Shown: one piece after another, positions 1 to 9,509 of the stretch | How the letters are laid out: each line of letters starts with the position of its first letter | Numbering within the stretch: the first letter of the stretch is position 1 | Assembly (NCBI GenBank): GCA_000745135.1 | Contig: JQNH01000001.1 | Location: 558,001-622,000, forward strand | From: Rhizobiales bacterium YIM 77505 | GTDB taxonomy: Bacteria > Pseudomonadota > Alphaproteobacteria > Rhizobiales > Beijerinckiaceae | Direction: 5' to 3' | Length of the DNA stretch: 64,000 nt | Made by a program: the position numbers and the translations under genes | Notes under the pieces: model-generated | What the model was told of the DNA's origin: nothing | The model's database searches: none | Seen by the model: the letters and a program-made list of their open reading frames with translations, nothing else

Positions 1-69
1 CGAGAGCGCAACGCCACCGAAGCCGGCAAGCGCCGCCAAGGTCAGAAGCAGACGATCGAAGACATCCAT
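1..69 (-). CDS. DUF423-like small membrane protein (5' end only)
   Basis: An ATG at 67-69 on the minus strand opens a frame that runs off the left edge. Its 23 visible residues begin MDVFDRLLLTLAALAGFGG, a short hydrophobic start with a Gly/Ala-rich first membrane helix. This resembles the N-terminus of DUF423/YgdD inner-membrane proteins, which begin with a similar helix followed by GAFGAH. The diagnostic GAFGAH part lies outside the window, so the family call is tentative. It is divergent from the lipoprotein at 235. Confidence 0.4.
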   Translation of the reverse strand, partial: MDVFDRLLLTLAALAGFGGVALS

Positions 70-234
70 TGCCGGTGGTCCTGATAGGAGCGTGACAATA
101 CTGGATCGCCGCCTTTCGGGGAGAGCGTCTCGAACCACAGCCGTCCTGCGGCGTTAGCCCGGCAGTCGCCGTTCGGCGGCGCCAGGGCCAAGCTTTCCCG
201 CTTCTCGGTGCGGAAGGCGAGAAGGAGGAGCAAC

Positions 235-537
235 ATGCACAAGATCGCATTCATCGCCGCCGTCTGCCTCGCGGCGGCCGCTTGCACGCCGACCACGTCC
301 GGCACGGCGGGCGGCGCGGTCGTCGGGGCCACCACGGGAGCGGTCGTCGGCGGTCCGGTTGGCGCTGTGGTGGGAGGCGGCATCGGGGCTGCGGCCGGAG
401 CCACGACCGGCGCGGCGGTTGAGGCCGATGCCCGAAGGCGCACGGCCATGGCAAGCCCCGGCCGCTGCTATGTCTATGACGAGACGGGCAACATCGCGCT
501 TGATCGTCGCGGGCGTCCGGTCACCACCCGCTGCTGA
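235..537 (+). CDS. Small glycine-zipper lipoprotein
   Basis: This is a 100-residue secreted lipoprotein. The ATG at 235 follows a near-perfect ribosome binding site (aaggagg, about 222-228), so it is preferred over the in-frame ATG at 208. A hydrophobic signal segment ends in a lipobox, LAAAAC, with the lipidated Cys at about residue 16. Residues 25-65 are Gly/Ala/Val repeats (VGGPVGAVVGGGIGAAAG), a glycine-zipper pattern that packs in membranes. The C-terminus (CYVYDETGNIALDRRGRPV) is polar and resembles small alphaproteobacterial envelope lipoproteins. Its precise role is unknown. Confidence 0.8.
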   Translation: MHKIAFIAAVCLAAAACTPTTSGTAGGAVVGATTGAVVGGPVGAVVGGGIGAAAGATTGAAVEADARRRTAMASPGRCYVYDETGNIALDRRGRPVTTRC

Positions 538-606
538 TTCGCGGCTCGTCAGCCGGGCGGGCTCGGGCGACGCCCGGGCCCTCTTTACGTGTGGGCGGCT
601 CCTGGC

Positions 607-1257
607 TCACGCGCGCTCCGCGACAAGCCTCGCGATGGCTGCGCGGAGTTCCGGGATGCCGAGGCCGGTGTGGCTCGAGGTCGGCTGCACGACGGGGAAG
701 GCGGCCGGACGTTTGGCGAGGGCTTCGGCGGTCGTGGCGACCCGTCCCTCCAGCTCGCCCTTCTTCAGCTCGTCTGCCTTGGTCAGCACGACCTGATAGG
801 ACACCGCCGCCTTGTCGAGGATGTCGAGCACGCTGGCGTCGGCAGGCTTGAGCCCATGGCGCGCATCGATGAGCAGATAGACCCGGGCGAGGTTTGCGCG
901 CCCGCGCAAATAGGCGTGGATGAGTACCGTCCACGCCTGCACCTTGTCTTTCGGGACGGCGGCGTAGCCGTAGCCTGGCATGTCGACGAGGGTCAGCCGG
1001 CCGCCGATGTCGAAGAAGTTGAGCTCCTGGGTCCGCCCAGGGGTATGTGAAGTGCGGGCGAGCGTCTTGCGCCCGGTGAGCGCGTTGACGAGGCTCGATT
1101 TCCCCACGTTCGACCGGCCCGCGAAGGCGATTTCGAGGCCCTGCATGGGCGGCAGGTTGTCGATGCGGCTTGCCGCCCAGACGAAGCCGGCCTCCCCCGC
1201 AAACAGCTTGCGGCCGGCCTCCAGAAAGGGGGCGAGATCGCCGGGGGCGTCCAACAT
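607..1257 (-). CDS. engB: Ribosome biogenesis GTP-binding protein EngB/YsxC/YihA
   Basis: This 216-residue TrmE-Era-EngA-EngB-Septin family GTPase is needed for late 50S assembly. The G1 loop GRSNVGKSS lies at residues 47-55, the G3 motif DMPGYG near 95, and the G4 motif LTKADEL near 160. The length is normal for the family. It is downstream of yidC on the same strand, in the common alphaproteobacterial order rpmH-rnpA-yidC-engB, but is separated from yidC by about 480 bp that contain inverted repeats. It may therefore have its own promoter. Confidence 0.95.
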   Translation of the reverse strand: MLDAPGDLAPFLEAGRKLFAGEAGFVWAASRIDNLPPMQGLEIAFAGRSNVGKSSLVNALTGRKTLARTSHTPGRTQELNFFDIGGRLTLVDMPGYGYAAVPKDKVQAWTVLIHAYLRGRANLARVYLLIDARHGLKPADASVLDILDKAAVSYQVVLTKADELKKGELEGRVATTAEALAKRPAAFPVVQPTSSHTGLGIPELRAAIARLVAERA

Positions 1258-1736
1258 GGGATGAAGCTACCGGTTAAGGGGACGGTTTCAAGGGGAGGGG
1301 ATCGCCGCGGGGGCCGGCTCCGCCGTTCCGGCCTGACCCGAAGCGGGCCGTCGCGCAACTTCGCATCACGCGGTTCCAGACGCCGGATCGCTGTCCGGAG
1401 CAGGCAGCCTCCAGGCGGTGCTGCTCCGTCCCAGGCTTCCGGAAAAGAGGGAAGTGCTTCAGTGCAAACCTTACAATCGTGGATCAGGCGAGAACCTCCC
1501 TGCCACCCTTCACCCTCTTTCCCGGACACGTGGAGTGCCGAAGGCACGGAACGCAGTCCGGGACTGAAGCGCAACAACTTGCTGCGCAGCAGCACTGTAT
1601 AGGTGGCGCAACAGGTAGAGCCGCTGCACAGCAAGAGTTATAGCGCTTCCGGGAAAGCGGCGGCGGTGGAGGTTCAAGCGCGAGGCTTTCCACCGCCTTT
1701 CCCGTATCGATCCAAGCGCTGGCGGCGAGCGTCAGG
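1258..1736. repeat. Intergenic region with two long inverted repeats
   Basis: No convincing gene is seen between engB and yidC. Two imperfect inverted repeats stand out. One pairs 1439-1454 with 1508-1525 around CCGG(A/G)AAAGAGGG. The other pairs CGGGAAA plus GGCGGTGGA (1650-1670) with TCCACCGCC plus TTTCCCG (about 1688-1704). Both have CGGGAAAG-type outer arms, so they may belong to one palindromic intergenic element family. The second could also end the yidC transcript. Confidence 0.45.
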
Positions 1737-3554
1737 CTACCCCTTCGCTGGGGCTTTTCTCGCGAAGGTGTTGCGCAGGTTGTCCCACAGCTCGACCTTC
1801 ACGCCGTTCTTCCGCATGATGAAGTATTGCTGGAGGATCGAGAGCAGGTTGTTCCAGGCCCAGTAGATCACAAGCCCGGCCGGGAAGGACGCCAGCATGA
1901 AGGTGAAGATCAGCGGCATCCAGGCGAAGACCTGCTTCTGAACCGGGTCCGGCGGCTCAGGGTTCATCTTCATCTGCAGCCACATGGTGATGCCCATGAT
2001 GATGGGCCACACGCCCACGTGCAGGAAGTCAGGCACCGCGTAGGGAAGCAGCCCGAACAGGTTGAAGATCGAGGTCGGGTCCGGCGCCGCGAGATCCCTG
2101 ATCCAGCCGAAGAACGGCGCGTGCCGCATCTCGATGGTGACGAACAACACCTTGTAGAGCGCGAAGAACACCGGGATCTGGATCAGGATCGGCCAGCAGC
2201 CGGCGACCGGGTTGATCTTCTCCTTCTTGTAGAGCTCCATCAGCGCCTGCTGCTGCTTCATCTTGTCGTCGGCATAGCGCTCGCGGATCGCCATCATCTC
2301 CGGCTGCACCGCCTTCATCTTCGCCATCGAGACGTAGGACCTGTTGGCGAGCGGGAAGAAGAGGAGCTTGATCAGGACCGTGACGAGCAGGATCGAGACG
2401 CCGAAATTGCCGAACAGGCGGTAGAAGAAGTCGAGCGCCTTGAAGAGCGGCTTGGTGAGGAAATAGAACCAGCCCCAGTCGATCAGAAGGTCGAAGCGTT
2501 TGATGTTGAGGCGCTCCTGGTAGCCGTCGACCGCGTCCACCTCCTTGGCGCCGGCAAACAGGCGCTGTGTGGACTCGGCCGTCGCTCCCGGCGCCAGCGT
2601 CTTGGCCTCCCCGAGCATGTTCGCCTGGTAGATCTTGGTCGCGGCGTCCTGGCGGACCGTGAAGCTCCCCTGATAGGGTTGCGCCTGGTCCGGCACCACG
2701 GCCGCCGCCCAGTACTTGTCGGTGATGCCGACGAAGCCGCCGGTGACGCCTCCCCACACCTTGCCCTTGGCGCTCTGGGCCGCAATCTGCGGCTCCTTCT
2801 CGACGGCGTCATAGGTGTATTCCTGCAGCCCCTGGTCGCCGAGGACGCCGACGAGGCCCTCATGCAGCACGTAATAGCCCTGGGTGGTCGGCTTGCCGTG
2901 CCGCGAGACGAGGCCATAGGAGTAGAGGGTGACGGCCGACCCGCCTCGGTTCTCGACCGAGTCGCGGATCGTGAACATGAACTTGTCGTCGACCGCGATC
3001 TCGCGGCGGAAGACGAGCCCCTGGCCGTTGTCCCAGGTGAGGGTCACCGGTTGCGAGGGCGTGAGGATCGGAGCGCTCGCCGTCCAGACGGTGTCGGCCG
3101 TGGGCAAGGGGCCGGCGCCAGCCCCGACCCAGCCGAACTCGGCATAATAGGCATGCGGGCTGCCGGACGGCGAGAAGAGCACGATGTTCGGGCTCTTCGG
3201 GTCAACGGTCTCGTGATAGCGCCGCAACGCCACGTCGTCGATGCGTCCGCCGCGCAGGTTGATCGAGCCGAGGAGGGCAGGCGTTTCGATTCTCACCCGG
3301 GGGCTGCGCTGCAGGGCGACTTCCCGCGGCTCGACCGCCGGCACGCCGGCTGCGACCGGCGCGGTCGCCGGCGCCGGCTGCCCGTTCTGCGCGCCCGGAG
3401 CCGGGAGCGAAGGCTGCCCCGGGACCTGCTGCTGCGCCGTCTGCTGCTGCCGCTGCCGCTCCATCTGCGGCACGCCGAAGAAGTAGTTCCAGCCGAGCAG
3501 AACCACGACCGAGAGAACGATCGCGATCAGGAGGTTCTTGTTGTCTTCACGCAT
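1737..3554 (-). CDS. yidC: Membrane protein insertase YidC
   Basis: YidC inserts and folds inner-membrane proteins, alone or with SecYEG. The 605 residues have the long Gram-negative architecture: an N-terminal anchor at residues 7-25 ([19 protein letters not shown]), a Pro/Gln-rich linker, a periplasmic domain to about residue 350, then the conserved 60KD_IMP core with [39 protein letters not shown] and the last helices near residues 500-570. Its ATG overlaps the rnpA stop by a few bases, indicating translational coupling in the rpmH-rnpA-yidC operon. Confidence 0.97.
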   Translation of the reverse strand: MREDNKNLLIAIVLSVVVLLGWNYFFGVPQMERQRQQQTAQQQVPGQPSLPAPGAQNGQPAPATAPVAAGVPAVEPREVALQRSPRVRIETPALLGSINLRGGRIDDVALRRYHETVDPKSPNIVLFSPSGSPHAYYAEFGWVGAGAGPLPTADTVWTASAPILTPSQPVTLTWDNGQGLVFRREIAVDDKFMFTIRDSVENRGGSAVTLYSYGLVSRHGKPTTQGYYVLHEGLVGVLGDQGLQEYTYDAVEKEPQIAAQSAKGKVWGGVTGGFVGITDKYWAAAVVPDQAQPYQGSFTVRQDAATKIYQANMLGEAKTLAPGATAESTQRLFAGAKEVDAVDGYQERLNIKRFDLLIDWGWFYFLTKPLFKALDFFYRLFGNFGVSILLVTVLIKLLFFPLANRSYVSMAKMKAVQPEMMAIRERYADDKMKQQQALMELYKKEKINPVAGCWPILIQIPVFFALYKVLFVTIEMRHAPFFGWIRDLAAPDPTSIFNLFGLLPYAVPDFLHVGVWPIIMGITMWLQMKMNPEPPDPVQKQVFAWMPLIFTFMLASFPAGLVIYWAWNNLLSILQQYFIMRKNGVKVELWDNLRNTFARKAPAKG

Positions 3555-4014
3555 CGGGGGATCTGCGGCGCTCGCCGCCGCTCGAGGAAAGGGACCAGGA
3601 TGGGACGCCCTTCACCGCAGCCTTGCCCGCGCTCTTCGGCTTGGCGACGGCGGCAAGGCCTCGATGTAGGTCGTCGAGCAGGGTTTCATAGGGGGCGTGC
3701 AGGATGTCGCGCCGGCCGATCACCACCACGTCCAGGGCGGGTCCCGCATAGCGGGGCGCCACGGCCCTGATGGCGGCGCGGAGGCGGCGGCGGATGCGGT
3801 TGCGCTCGGTCGCGTGCCCGACCCTCTTGGTGACGGTCAGACCGTAGCGCAGCCGGGGAAGGGCGGACTGCGTATCCTCGCGTAGAAGAGCCTGCACCGT
3901 CATCCGCTCGGTGTGAAAGCGGCGGCCCGTGGCCGCCGCGATAAACTCGGAGCGCTTTTTGAGCCGCCCGATCGATGGGGGACCGCCTTTCGCGGGCGGG
4001 TCTTTCCCGCACAC
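3547..4014 (-). CDS. rnpA: Ribonuclease P protein component
   Basis: RnpA is the protein subunit of RNase P, which matures tRNA 5' ends. The conserved start of the fold, [18 protein letters not shown], is followed by the RNP-like motif [16 protein letters not shown], the hallmark RNA-binding helix. No ATG precedes the domain closely. The nearest in-frame start is GTG at 4012-4014, giving 155 residues. The frame stays open upstream through rpmH to 4248, but a start there would add an atypical extension. It lies 26 bp after rpmH and overlaps yidC. The start is uncertain, the identity is not. Confidence 0.88.
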   Translation of the reverse strand: MCGKDPPAKGGPPSIGRLKKRSEFIAAATGRRFHTERMTVQALLREDTQSALPRLRYGLTVTKRVGHATERNRIRRRLRAAIRAVAPRYAGPALDVVVIGRRDILHAPYETLLDDLHRGLAAVAKPKSAGKAAVKGVPSWSLSSSGGERRRSPDA

Positions 4015-4040
4015 GGCAGGCGCCCGGTCAGGCCGGACTC

Positions 4041-4175
4041 TTAAGCGCTCAGGCGCTTGCGGCCATGGGCACGACGGGCGGCGATCACCTTGCGGCCGCC
4101 CTTCGTCGCCATGCGGGCGCGGAAGCCATGCCGCCGCTTGCGGACGAGCTTGCTCGGTTGATAGGTTCTCTTCAC
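4041..4175 (-). CDS. rpmH: 50S ribosomal protein L34 (GTG start)
   Basis: The minus strand from 4175 encodes a 44-residue protein starting at GTG. It begins [20 protein letters not shown], continues with MATKGGRKV and ends RGRKRLSA, which is the complete, highly conserved L34 sequence. It is short and GTG-initiated, so ATG-based gene finding misses it. It is the first gene of the rpmH-rnpA-yidC series, an order found near the replication origin in many bacteria. Confidence 0.97.
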   Translation of the reverse strand: MKRTYQPSKLVRKRRHGFRARMATKGGRKVIAARRAHGRKRLSA

Positions 4176-4554
4176 GGTTCCGTCTCCGGTCGCAAGGCGG
4201 GCGGCGCGGCCGCGCCTGTGGCGGATGCTTCACGAATTGTGCTGGCAAAGGCGGACGGCGCCCTCAAGGAGCGCCGCGACATGGGGCGGGCTTATGACGG
4301 AACGGCTTGGGAAAGTCAACGTTTCCGGCTTTGCCGGCCGCACCGGCGGCAGAGGTCGTCACGAGAGCGTGACAGGAGGCTGCACCGGCCGTCGAAGACC
4401 CTTAGATCAAGATCATGACGGTGAAGGAAGCAGGTCCGATCCGACCGCCGGTGGGCACGGATCCCAGGAGGCGCACGCATGATGTCTTCCCGTCACCGGA
4501 CGTCGCCCGTGAACCTCACATTCTAGCGTCGCTGGCGGAAGACGAGGCGCGGGC
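4176..4554. other. Divergent intergenic region, rpmH / TVP38
   Basis: About 380 bp separate rpmH (minus) from the TVP38 gene (plus), and should contain both promoters. A possible 15-codon leader frame with a good ribosome binding site (ccaggagg, then ATG at 4479, stop at 4524-4526) precedes the TVP38 start, but nothing else supports it. No RNA gene or strong repeat was recognised. Confidence 0.4.
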
Positions 4555-5442
4555 GTGAACGATCATCCATCGGCGTCGACGGGAGCTGCGGCGCGCTTGG
4601 CGCACCAACGGCATTGTGCCGACGACAGAGCGCCGGCCGAGCGCCTGGAGCGCCGATCCACGCCCCGCTCCTGGGCTCACGCGCTGCCGCTCGCGGTGCT
4701 CGCAGCCCTGTCGCTCGCCGCGGTGGCGGCGAGCTATCGCTACAATCTCCTCAGCTTCGAGACGCTGCTCGCCTCTCGCGACCGGCTCCAGGAAGGGGTG
4801 CGAGCCTACGGGCCTGTCGCTGTCCTCGCCTACTCCGGGGTTTATGTGGTCGCGGTCGCGCTCTCGGTGCCGGGGGCCGTGTTTCTCACCATCCTCGGCG
4901 GCTTTCTGTTCGGCTCGCTCTTCGGCGCGGCGGTCGCGGCCCTCTCGGCGACGCTTGGGGCCATCCTCGTCTTCCTCATCGCGCGCACATCGCTCGGCGA
5001 CATCCTCGTGCGGTCGGCCGGGCCGCGGCTGCAGGGCCTCGCGCGCGGGTTCCAGGCAAACGCCTTTTCCTATCTTCTTTTCCTGCGCCTTCTGCCCGTC
5101 ATGCCGTTCTGGCTCACCAACCTCGCCTCGGCCCTGTTCGGCGTGCGCCCGCGGACCTTCGCCCTCGCCACCATGATCGGCATCCTGCCGGCGACCTTCA
5201 CCTTCGCCGTCGCCGGCGCCGGGCTCGACAGCGTCATCGCGGCCCAGAAGGCCTCCTACAAGGCCTGCAAGGCCGCGGGGCGGACGGACTGCGCCTTCAG
5301 CTTCGACATCAACGCCATCCTGACGCCGCAGATGTGGGCGGCTCTCGCGGCGCTCAGCCTCCTGGCCCTGGCCCCGGTTTTCGTGCGGGCTTGGCAGCGC
5401 CGGCGGGCTCAGCCTCTCGACGGGACGAACGGCGCGCCCTAA
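4555..5442 (+). CDS. TVP38/TMEM64 (DedA-like, VTT-domain) membrane protein
   Basis: This 295-residue polytopic protein starts at GTG 4555. A soluble, charged N-terminus (about 40 residues) leads to a first helix near residues 43-62. The VTT/SNARE-associated domain follows: VPGAVFLTILGGFLFGSLFGA, a glycine-rich re-entrant loop, then RLLPVMPFWLTNLASALFGV, the family signature. Related proteins act in envelope lipid transport and membrane homeostasis; the substrate here is unknown. The flavoprotein gene starts 23 bp downstream, and the same pairing recurs in many proteobacteria, which suggests one transcript. Confidence 0.85.
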   Translation: MNDHPSASTGAAARLAHQRHCADDRAPAERLERRSTPRSWAHALPLAVLAALSLAAVAASYRYNLLSFETLLASRDRLQEGVRAYGPVAVLAYSGVYVVAVALSVPGAVFLTILGGFLFGSLFGAAVAALSATLGAILVFLIARTSLGDILVRSAGPRLQGLARGFQANAFSYLLFLRLLPVMPFWLTNLASALFGVRPRTFALATMIGILPATFTFAVAGAGLDSVIAAQKASYKACKAAGRTDCAFSFDINAILTPQMWAALAALSLLALAPVFVRAWQRRRAQPLDGTNGAP

Positions 5443-5465
5443 CCCTGGGTGGTGGAGCGCGCAAC

Positions 5466-6905
5466 GTGAGTGAAGTCCTCAAGCCCGACCTGTGCGTCAT
5501 CGGCGCCGGCGCCGGCGGCCTGTCCGTTGCCGCCATTGCCGCATCCTTTGGCGCGTCCGTGGTCCTGATCGAGCGCGACCGCATGGGCGGCGAATGCCTT
5601 CATGTGGGCTGCGTGCCTTCGAAGGCGCTCATCGGCGCGGGAGCGGTGGCCCAGGCCATGCGGGAGGCGGCACGGTTCGGGCTCCCTCAGGTCGACGACC
5701 CTCCCATCGACATGGCCCGGGTGCGGGCGCATGTGCAGGGGGTGATCGAGGCGATCGCTCCCAACGACTCGGCCGAGCGCTTCACCGCGCTCGGGGTGCG
5801 CGTGATCAGGGCGGAGGCGCGGTTCACCGGGCCGCGGAAGATTGTCGCGGGGGATGCGGTCGTCGAGGCACGGCGCTTCGTCATCGCCACCGGTTCGCGC
5901 CCTGCGATTCCGCCCATTCCCGGCATCGACGCCGTCCCCTATCTCACCAACGAAACGGTGTTCGAGCTGACGCGACGCCCGGAGCGGCTGATCGTCGTCG
6001 GCGGCGGCCCGGTGGGAGTCGAACTCGCCCAGGCTTATCGGCGGCTCGGAGCCGAGGCGACCGTCATCGAGGCGTCCCGCCTTCTGCCGCGGGAGGACCC
6101 CGAGATGGCGGCGGTGATCGAGCGGGCGCTCCTGAAGGAGGGCGTCGACCTGCGCACCGGCGCGAAGATCGAGAGGATCGAGGCCCGGGGCGAGCGCATC
6201 GCCGCGCTGCTCCGCGCGGGCGAGGGAACCGAAACGGTCGAGGGCAGCCATCTCCTGGTGGCGGCCGGCCGCAAGCTTATGACCGAGGGTCTGGGGCTCG
6301 ATGCGGCCGGCATCGCCTTCGATGACAGGGGCATCGTGGTCGATGAGGGCCTGCGGACCACCAACCGGCGCGTCTATGCCATCGGCGACTGCGCAGGGGA
6401 GGGGGGAGGGCCCCACAGATCCACTCACGTGGCGAACCACCATGCAGGGCTTGTGATCCGCAGCGCCCTCTTCCGCCTGCCGGTGCGCCTGAGGCCGACC
6501 GAAATCCCCCGCGTCGTCTACACAGATCCTGAACTCGCCGTCGTCGGCATGACCGAGGAGGAGGCGCGGGGAAAACGCGTCTCCTTCCGCATCCTGCGCT
6601 GGCCGGTGGCCGAGAACGACCGCGCCCAGGCGGAGCGGCGCACGGCCGGCCATGTGAAAGCGATCGTCACGCCCCGGGGCGCGGTCCTCGGCTGCGCCAT
6701 CGCCGCGCCCCATGCGGGTGAGCTCATCATGCCGTGGTCGCTTGCCATCGCCCGCAAATTGAAGGTGCAGGACCTGGCCGGACTTGTTGTCCCCTATCCC
6801 ACCTTTTCGGAGGTGACGAAGCGCACGGCCGTGGAGTTCCTCAAGCCCTCGGCCCAGAGCCCCTGGGTGCGGCGCCTGTTGGGGCTCCTGCGCCGGCTGG
6901 GATGA
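5466..6905 (+). CDS. Mercuric-reductase-like FAD/NAD(P) disulfide oxidoreductase
   Basis: This 479-residue class I pyridine nucleotide-disulfide oxidoreductase starts at GTG 5466. It has an FAD-binding GAGAGG near residue 13, a redox-active pair GGECLHVGCVPSK (Cys44 and Cys49), a NAD(P)-binding GGGPVGVELA near 180, a second FAD motif YAIGDCAG near 307 and a dimerisation domain. The C-terminal HPT of glutathione and lipoamide reductases reads YPTFSE here, so the usual catalytic His is missing, as in MerA-like relatives. No HMA domain or C-terminal CC pair is present, so true mercuric reductase activity is unlikely. The substrate is unknown. Confidence 0.88.
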   Translation: MSEVLKPDLCVIGAGAGGLSVAAIAASFGASVVLIERDRMGGECLHVGCVPSKALIGAGAVAQAMREAARFGLPQVDDPPIDMARVRAHVQGVIEAIAPNDSAERFTALGVRVIRAEARFTGPRKIVAGDAVVEARRFVIATGSRPAIPPIPGIDAVPYLTNETVFELTRRPERLIVVGGGPVGVELAQAYRRLGAEATVIEASRLLPREDPEMAAVIERALLKEGVDLRTGAKIERIEARGERIAALLRAGEGTETVEGSHLLVAAGRKLMTEGLGLDAAGIAFDDRGIVVDEGLRTTNRRVYAIGDCAGEGGGPHRSTHVANHHAGLVIRSALFRLPVRLRPTEIPRVVYTDPELAVVGMTEEEARGKRVSFRILRWPVAENDRAQAERRTAGHVKAIVTPRGAVLGCAIAAPHAGELIMPWSLAIARKLKVQDLAGLVVPYPTFSEVTKRTAVEFLKPSAQSPWVRRLLGLLRRLG

Positions 6906-6909
6906 AGAC

Positions 6910-8352
6910 ATGGCGGCGGCGGGGCAAAAGGAGGGTTCTGCCAGGCGCGAATCGCCCTTCGGCCTCTCGGCGCGGCTTCTGATCCTCACCGTCCTGTTCG
7001 TGATGATCGCCGAGGTGCTGATCTATGTGCCCTCGGTGGCCAATTTTCGCCGCAACTGGCTGAGCGATCGCCTGGCGGCGGCGCAGATCGCCGCCCTCGT
7101 TCTCGACGCCGCCCCCGCCGAGAGCCTGCCGGCGAGCCTTCAGGCGCAGCTCCTCGAAGGCGTCGGTGCCCTCGCCGTCGCCGTGAAGGGCGGGGGCACG
7201 CGACGCCTTCTTGCCGTGGAGGACGTGCCGCCGGAGGTGGAGCGCACGGTGGACCTGCGCCAGCAGACATGGTTGACGCTCATCCAGGATGCGGCGACGA
7301 CCCTCGCCCTCCCGGCCGAGAAGCCGATCCGCGTCGTTGGCCACGGCATGGGCGGCGCCGACTTCGTGGAGATCATCCTCGATCAGGCGCCTCTGCGGGC
7401 GGCCATGCTGGAATTCTCGCGCAACATCCTGATCCTGTCGCTCATCATCTCGGGGATCACGGCAAGCCTGGTCTATCTCGCCCTGCAATTCGTCATCGTC
7501 CGTCCCGTGCGGCGGCTCACCGGCTCGATCGCGGCCTTCGCGGAAGCGCCTGAGGACGCCTCCCGCATCATCACCCCGTCGGAGCGCACGGACGAGATCG
7601 GCCTGGCGGAGCGGTCGCTCGCCGACATGGAGACGGCGCTTGTCGACGAGCTGCGACAGAAGCGCCACCTCGCCGAGCTTGGGCTCGCCGTCAGCAAGAT
7701 CAACCATGAGCTGCGCAACATGCTCACCACGGCGCAGCTTCTCGTGGACCGTCTCGAAGGGGTGGCCGATCCTGCGGTCCAGCGCGTGGCTCCCCGGCTT
7801 GTGGCGACGCTCGGGCGCGCGATCGAATTCTGCCAGGCGACCCTCGCCTATGGACGCGCGGCCGAGCGGCTGCCGCAGCGGCAGCGCTTTGCGCTCGCCC
7901 CCATGATCGCCGAGCTGCGGGAGCTGACCGGGCTTGCCGACGGCGCCATCAGCTTCGTCAGCGATGTGCCGGCGGACCTCGAGGTCGACGCCGATCCCGA
8001 CCAGCTTTCGCGCGTGCTCGTGAACCTCATCCGCAATGCGACGCAGGCCCTGAGCCAAGCCGGCGCGACGGACGGGCCCCCCTGCATCACCATCCGCGCC
8101 CGGCGCGAGGGCAGCGTGGTGACGATCCTTGTTTCCGACAACGGGCCGGGCGTGCCGGAGCAGACGCGAGCCCGGCTCTTCTCTGCCTTCCGCGGCGCCG
8201 GCCGACCGGGTGGGGCTGGGCTGGGACTTGCGATCTCGGCGGAGCTCGTGCGCCTGCACGGCGGCTCGCTCGCCCTGGACCCCGGCCACAGCCACAGCGG
8301 CGCCACCTTCCGCATCGTGATCCCCGACCGGGCGAAGACCCGGACAGGGTGA
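6910..8352 (+). CDS. Membrane sensor histidine kinase (HAMP, HisKA, HATPase_c)
   Basis: This 480-residue protein has TM1 near residues 22-43, a periplasmic sensor to about 170, TM2 near 172-196, a HAMP linker and a dimerisation helix with the phospho-acceptor His266 in SKINHELRNML. The ATP-binding domain shows the N-box VLVNLIRNATQAL, G1 VSDNGPGVPE and G2 GGAGLGLAIS. It starts 4 bp after the flavoprotein gene, so the two are probably co-transcribed. No response regulator is adjacent; the partner must be encoded elsewhere. The signal is unknown. Confidence 0.9.
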   Translation: MAAAGQKEGSARRESPFGLSARLLILTVLFVMIAEVLIYVPSVANFRRNWLSDRLAAAQIAALVLDAAPAESLPASLQAQLLEGVGALAVAVKGGGTRRLLAVEDVPPEVERTVDLRQQTWLTLIQDAATTLALPAEKPIRVVGHGMGGADFVEIILDQAPLRAAMLEFSRNILILSLIISGITASLVYLALQFVIVRPVRRLTGSIAAFAEAPEDASRIITPSERTDEIGLAERSLADMETALVDELRQKRHLAELGLAVSKINHELRNMLTTAQLLVDRLEGVADPAVQRVAPRLVATLGRAIEFCQATLAYGRAAERLPQRQRFALAPMIAELRELTGLADGAISFVSDVPADLEVDADPDQLSRVLVNLIRNATQALSQAGATDGPPCITIRARREGSVVTILVSDNGPGVPEQTRARLFSAFRGAGRPGGAGLGLAISAELVRLHGGSLALDPGHSHSGATFRIVIPDRAKTRTG

Positions 8353-8751
8353 CTTCCCGGCCCGCGGCACGGCCTCGTACCGAGGGCTGAGGGCGCGCTT
8401 GAGGAAGGCAAGAGAACGGCTCCTTTGCCTCGTGCGCGGTTCGTCGGTGGCCGCACCGGATAGGCAAGATCGCGGCGTTGCGGGCGCGCCTTGAACGGCT
8501 CCCGCGCTTGGCCGCGACAGCGCCGCTTGACTCCGCCGTGCGACGCCACCCCGCCCACAATCATGCAAGGCCCGCCGAGCGAGGGCTCCATCCGGGGCAA
8601 GCTCCAACGCGCGGGATGGGACACCTCCGTCCCGCCGCCCTTATCCAAATGGGACAGCCCTGCTCCTCGCAGCAAAGGGTTGCAAAGACCGCAGCGAATC
8701 GATAAGTCACCGCTCCCGGCCCCGGCATCTCGAATGCAGCAGGCCAGATCC
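8353..8751. other. Intergenic region before tRNA-Arg
   Basis: About 400 bp with no credible gene. Short frames exist on both strands but lack family features and ribosome binding sites. The tRNA promoter should lie at the right end. Confidence 0.4.
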
Positions 8752-8828
8752 GCGCCCGTAGCTCAGCTGGATAGAGCACCAGACTACGAATCTGGGGGTC
8801 AGAGGTTCGAATCCTTTCGGGCGCGCCA
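8752..8828 (+). tRNA. tRNA-Arg (anticodon ACG)
   Basis: A complete 77-nt cloverleaf. The acceptor GCGCCCG (8752-8758) pairs with CGGGCGC (8818-8824), followed by discriminator G and encoded CCA (8826-8828). The D-arm is GCTCAGCTGGATAGAGC. The anticodon stem CCAGA/TCTGG holds the loop CTACGAA with anticodon ACG (8786-8788, read as ICG). The T-arm contains GGTTCGAATCC. It marks the border between the core-like left part of the window and the accessory copper island. Confidence 0.97.
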
Positions 8829-9446
8829 TTTTAACTTGTAATATGAACAACTTAGCTCGGAATCGCCGTGTGGTATCGCGGTATGCGGCATCGCTGGTCG
8901 CGGATATGTCGCGTTTCGGTTTATTCGTACGCATGTCGCGCGGCATGAACAGAAACAAAGCTGCCGGAACAGCTTGCTCACCCTTCTCGAGAGAGGCGCT
9001 TTACCATCGTCCGTTGCCCTAATTCCCACATTGGCGGCCCTCCTATGTCCATAATCTCGAGGTCAGAGGAGCAGGCGCAGTCCGGAGAAATTGCTGATTT
9101 TACACGCCTCGCAGCTCGGCGGAATGAACATCTTCGCGCGGCAGATTCTCCGCCTTGGTAAACAACCTTCTTTCCGCCTCAGAACGCACATCCTTCTCGC
9201 CCATGGCCCGTTTAGGACATGCGCGGCGGCCTGCGATCCAGATCCAAACGGCGCCCCAACTTGAGTCGATTTGAGACGCGGAACGTCTGGGCCTCTGTGA
9301 GAAGGCGAGAAGACAGGGGCGACGCTTCGGGGCGGAGCACCAAACTGCTGTCGCCGTTCATACCCCACCGAAAAGGCCCTCTCGCCTTGCGGTCGATCAA
9401 GGACCAGCCGCCCGACCTGACTATGTTGCCGCTCAAAGAGCGACGC
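8829..9446. other. Gene-poor stretch after the tRNA
   Basis: About 620 bp with visibly more A/T than the flanks and no recognisable gene. The frames present (for example on minus near 9212-9733) have no family features. It could be decayed sequence at the boundary of an integrated region. No integrase or repeated tRNA 3' end was noticed. Confidence 0.4.
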
Positions 9447-9477
9447 TTGACCTTGCCATCGTGGGAAGGTGCATAGT
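9447..9477 (+). promoter_or_regulatory. CueR/MerR-type copper promoter 1
   Basis: A -35 TTGACC (9447-9452) and a -10 CATAGT (9472-9477) are separated by 19 bp, the stretched spacing used by MerR-family activators. Within it lies an interrupted dyad, ACCTTGCCA then 3 bp then TGGGAAGGT (9450-9470), typical of CueR operators. It drives the HMA-domain gene at 9510. Confidence 0.85.
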
Positions 9478-9509
9478 CTGCAAATCGATACTTCAGCTGG
9501 AGTTCGACG

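Noticed and set aside
4479-4526. 15-codon leader peptide before the TVP38 gene
   Set aside because: A good ribosome binding site but no attenuator, codon bias or conservation visible. Mentioned only in the gap entry.
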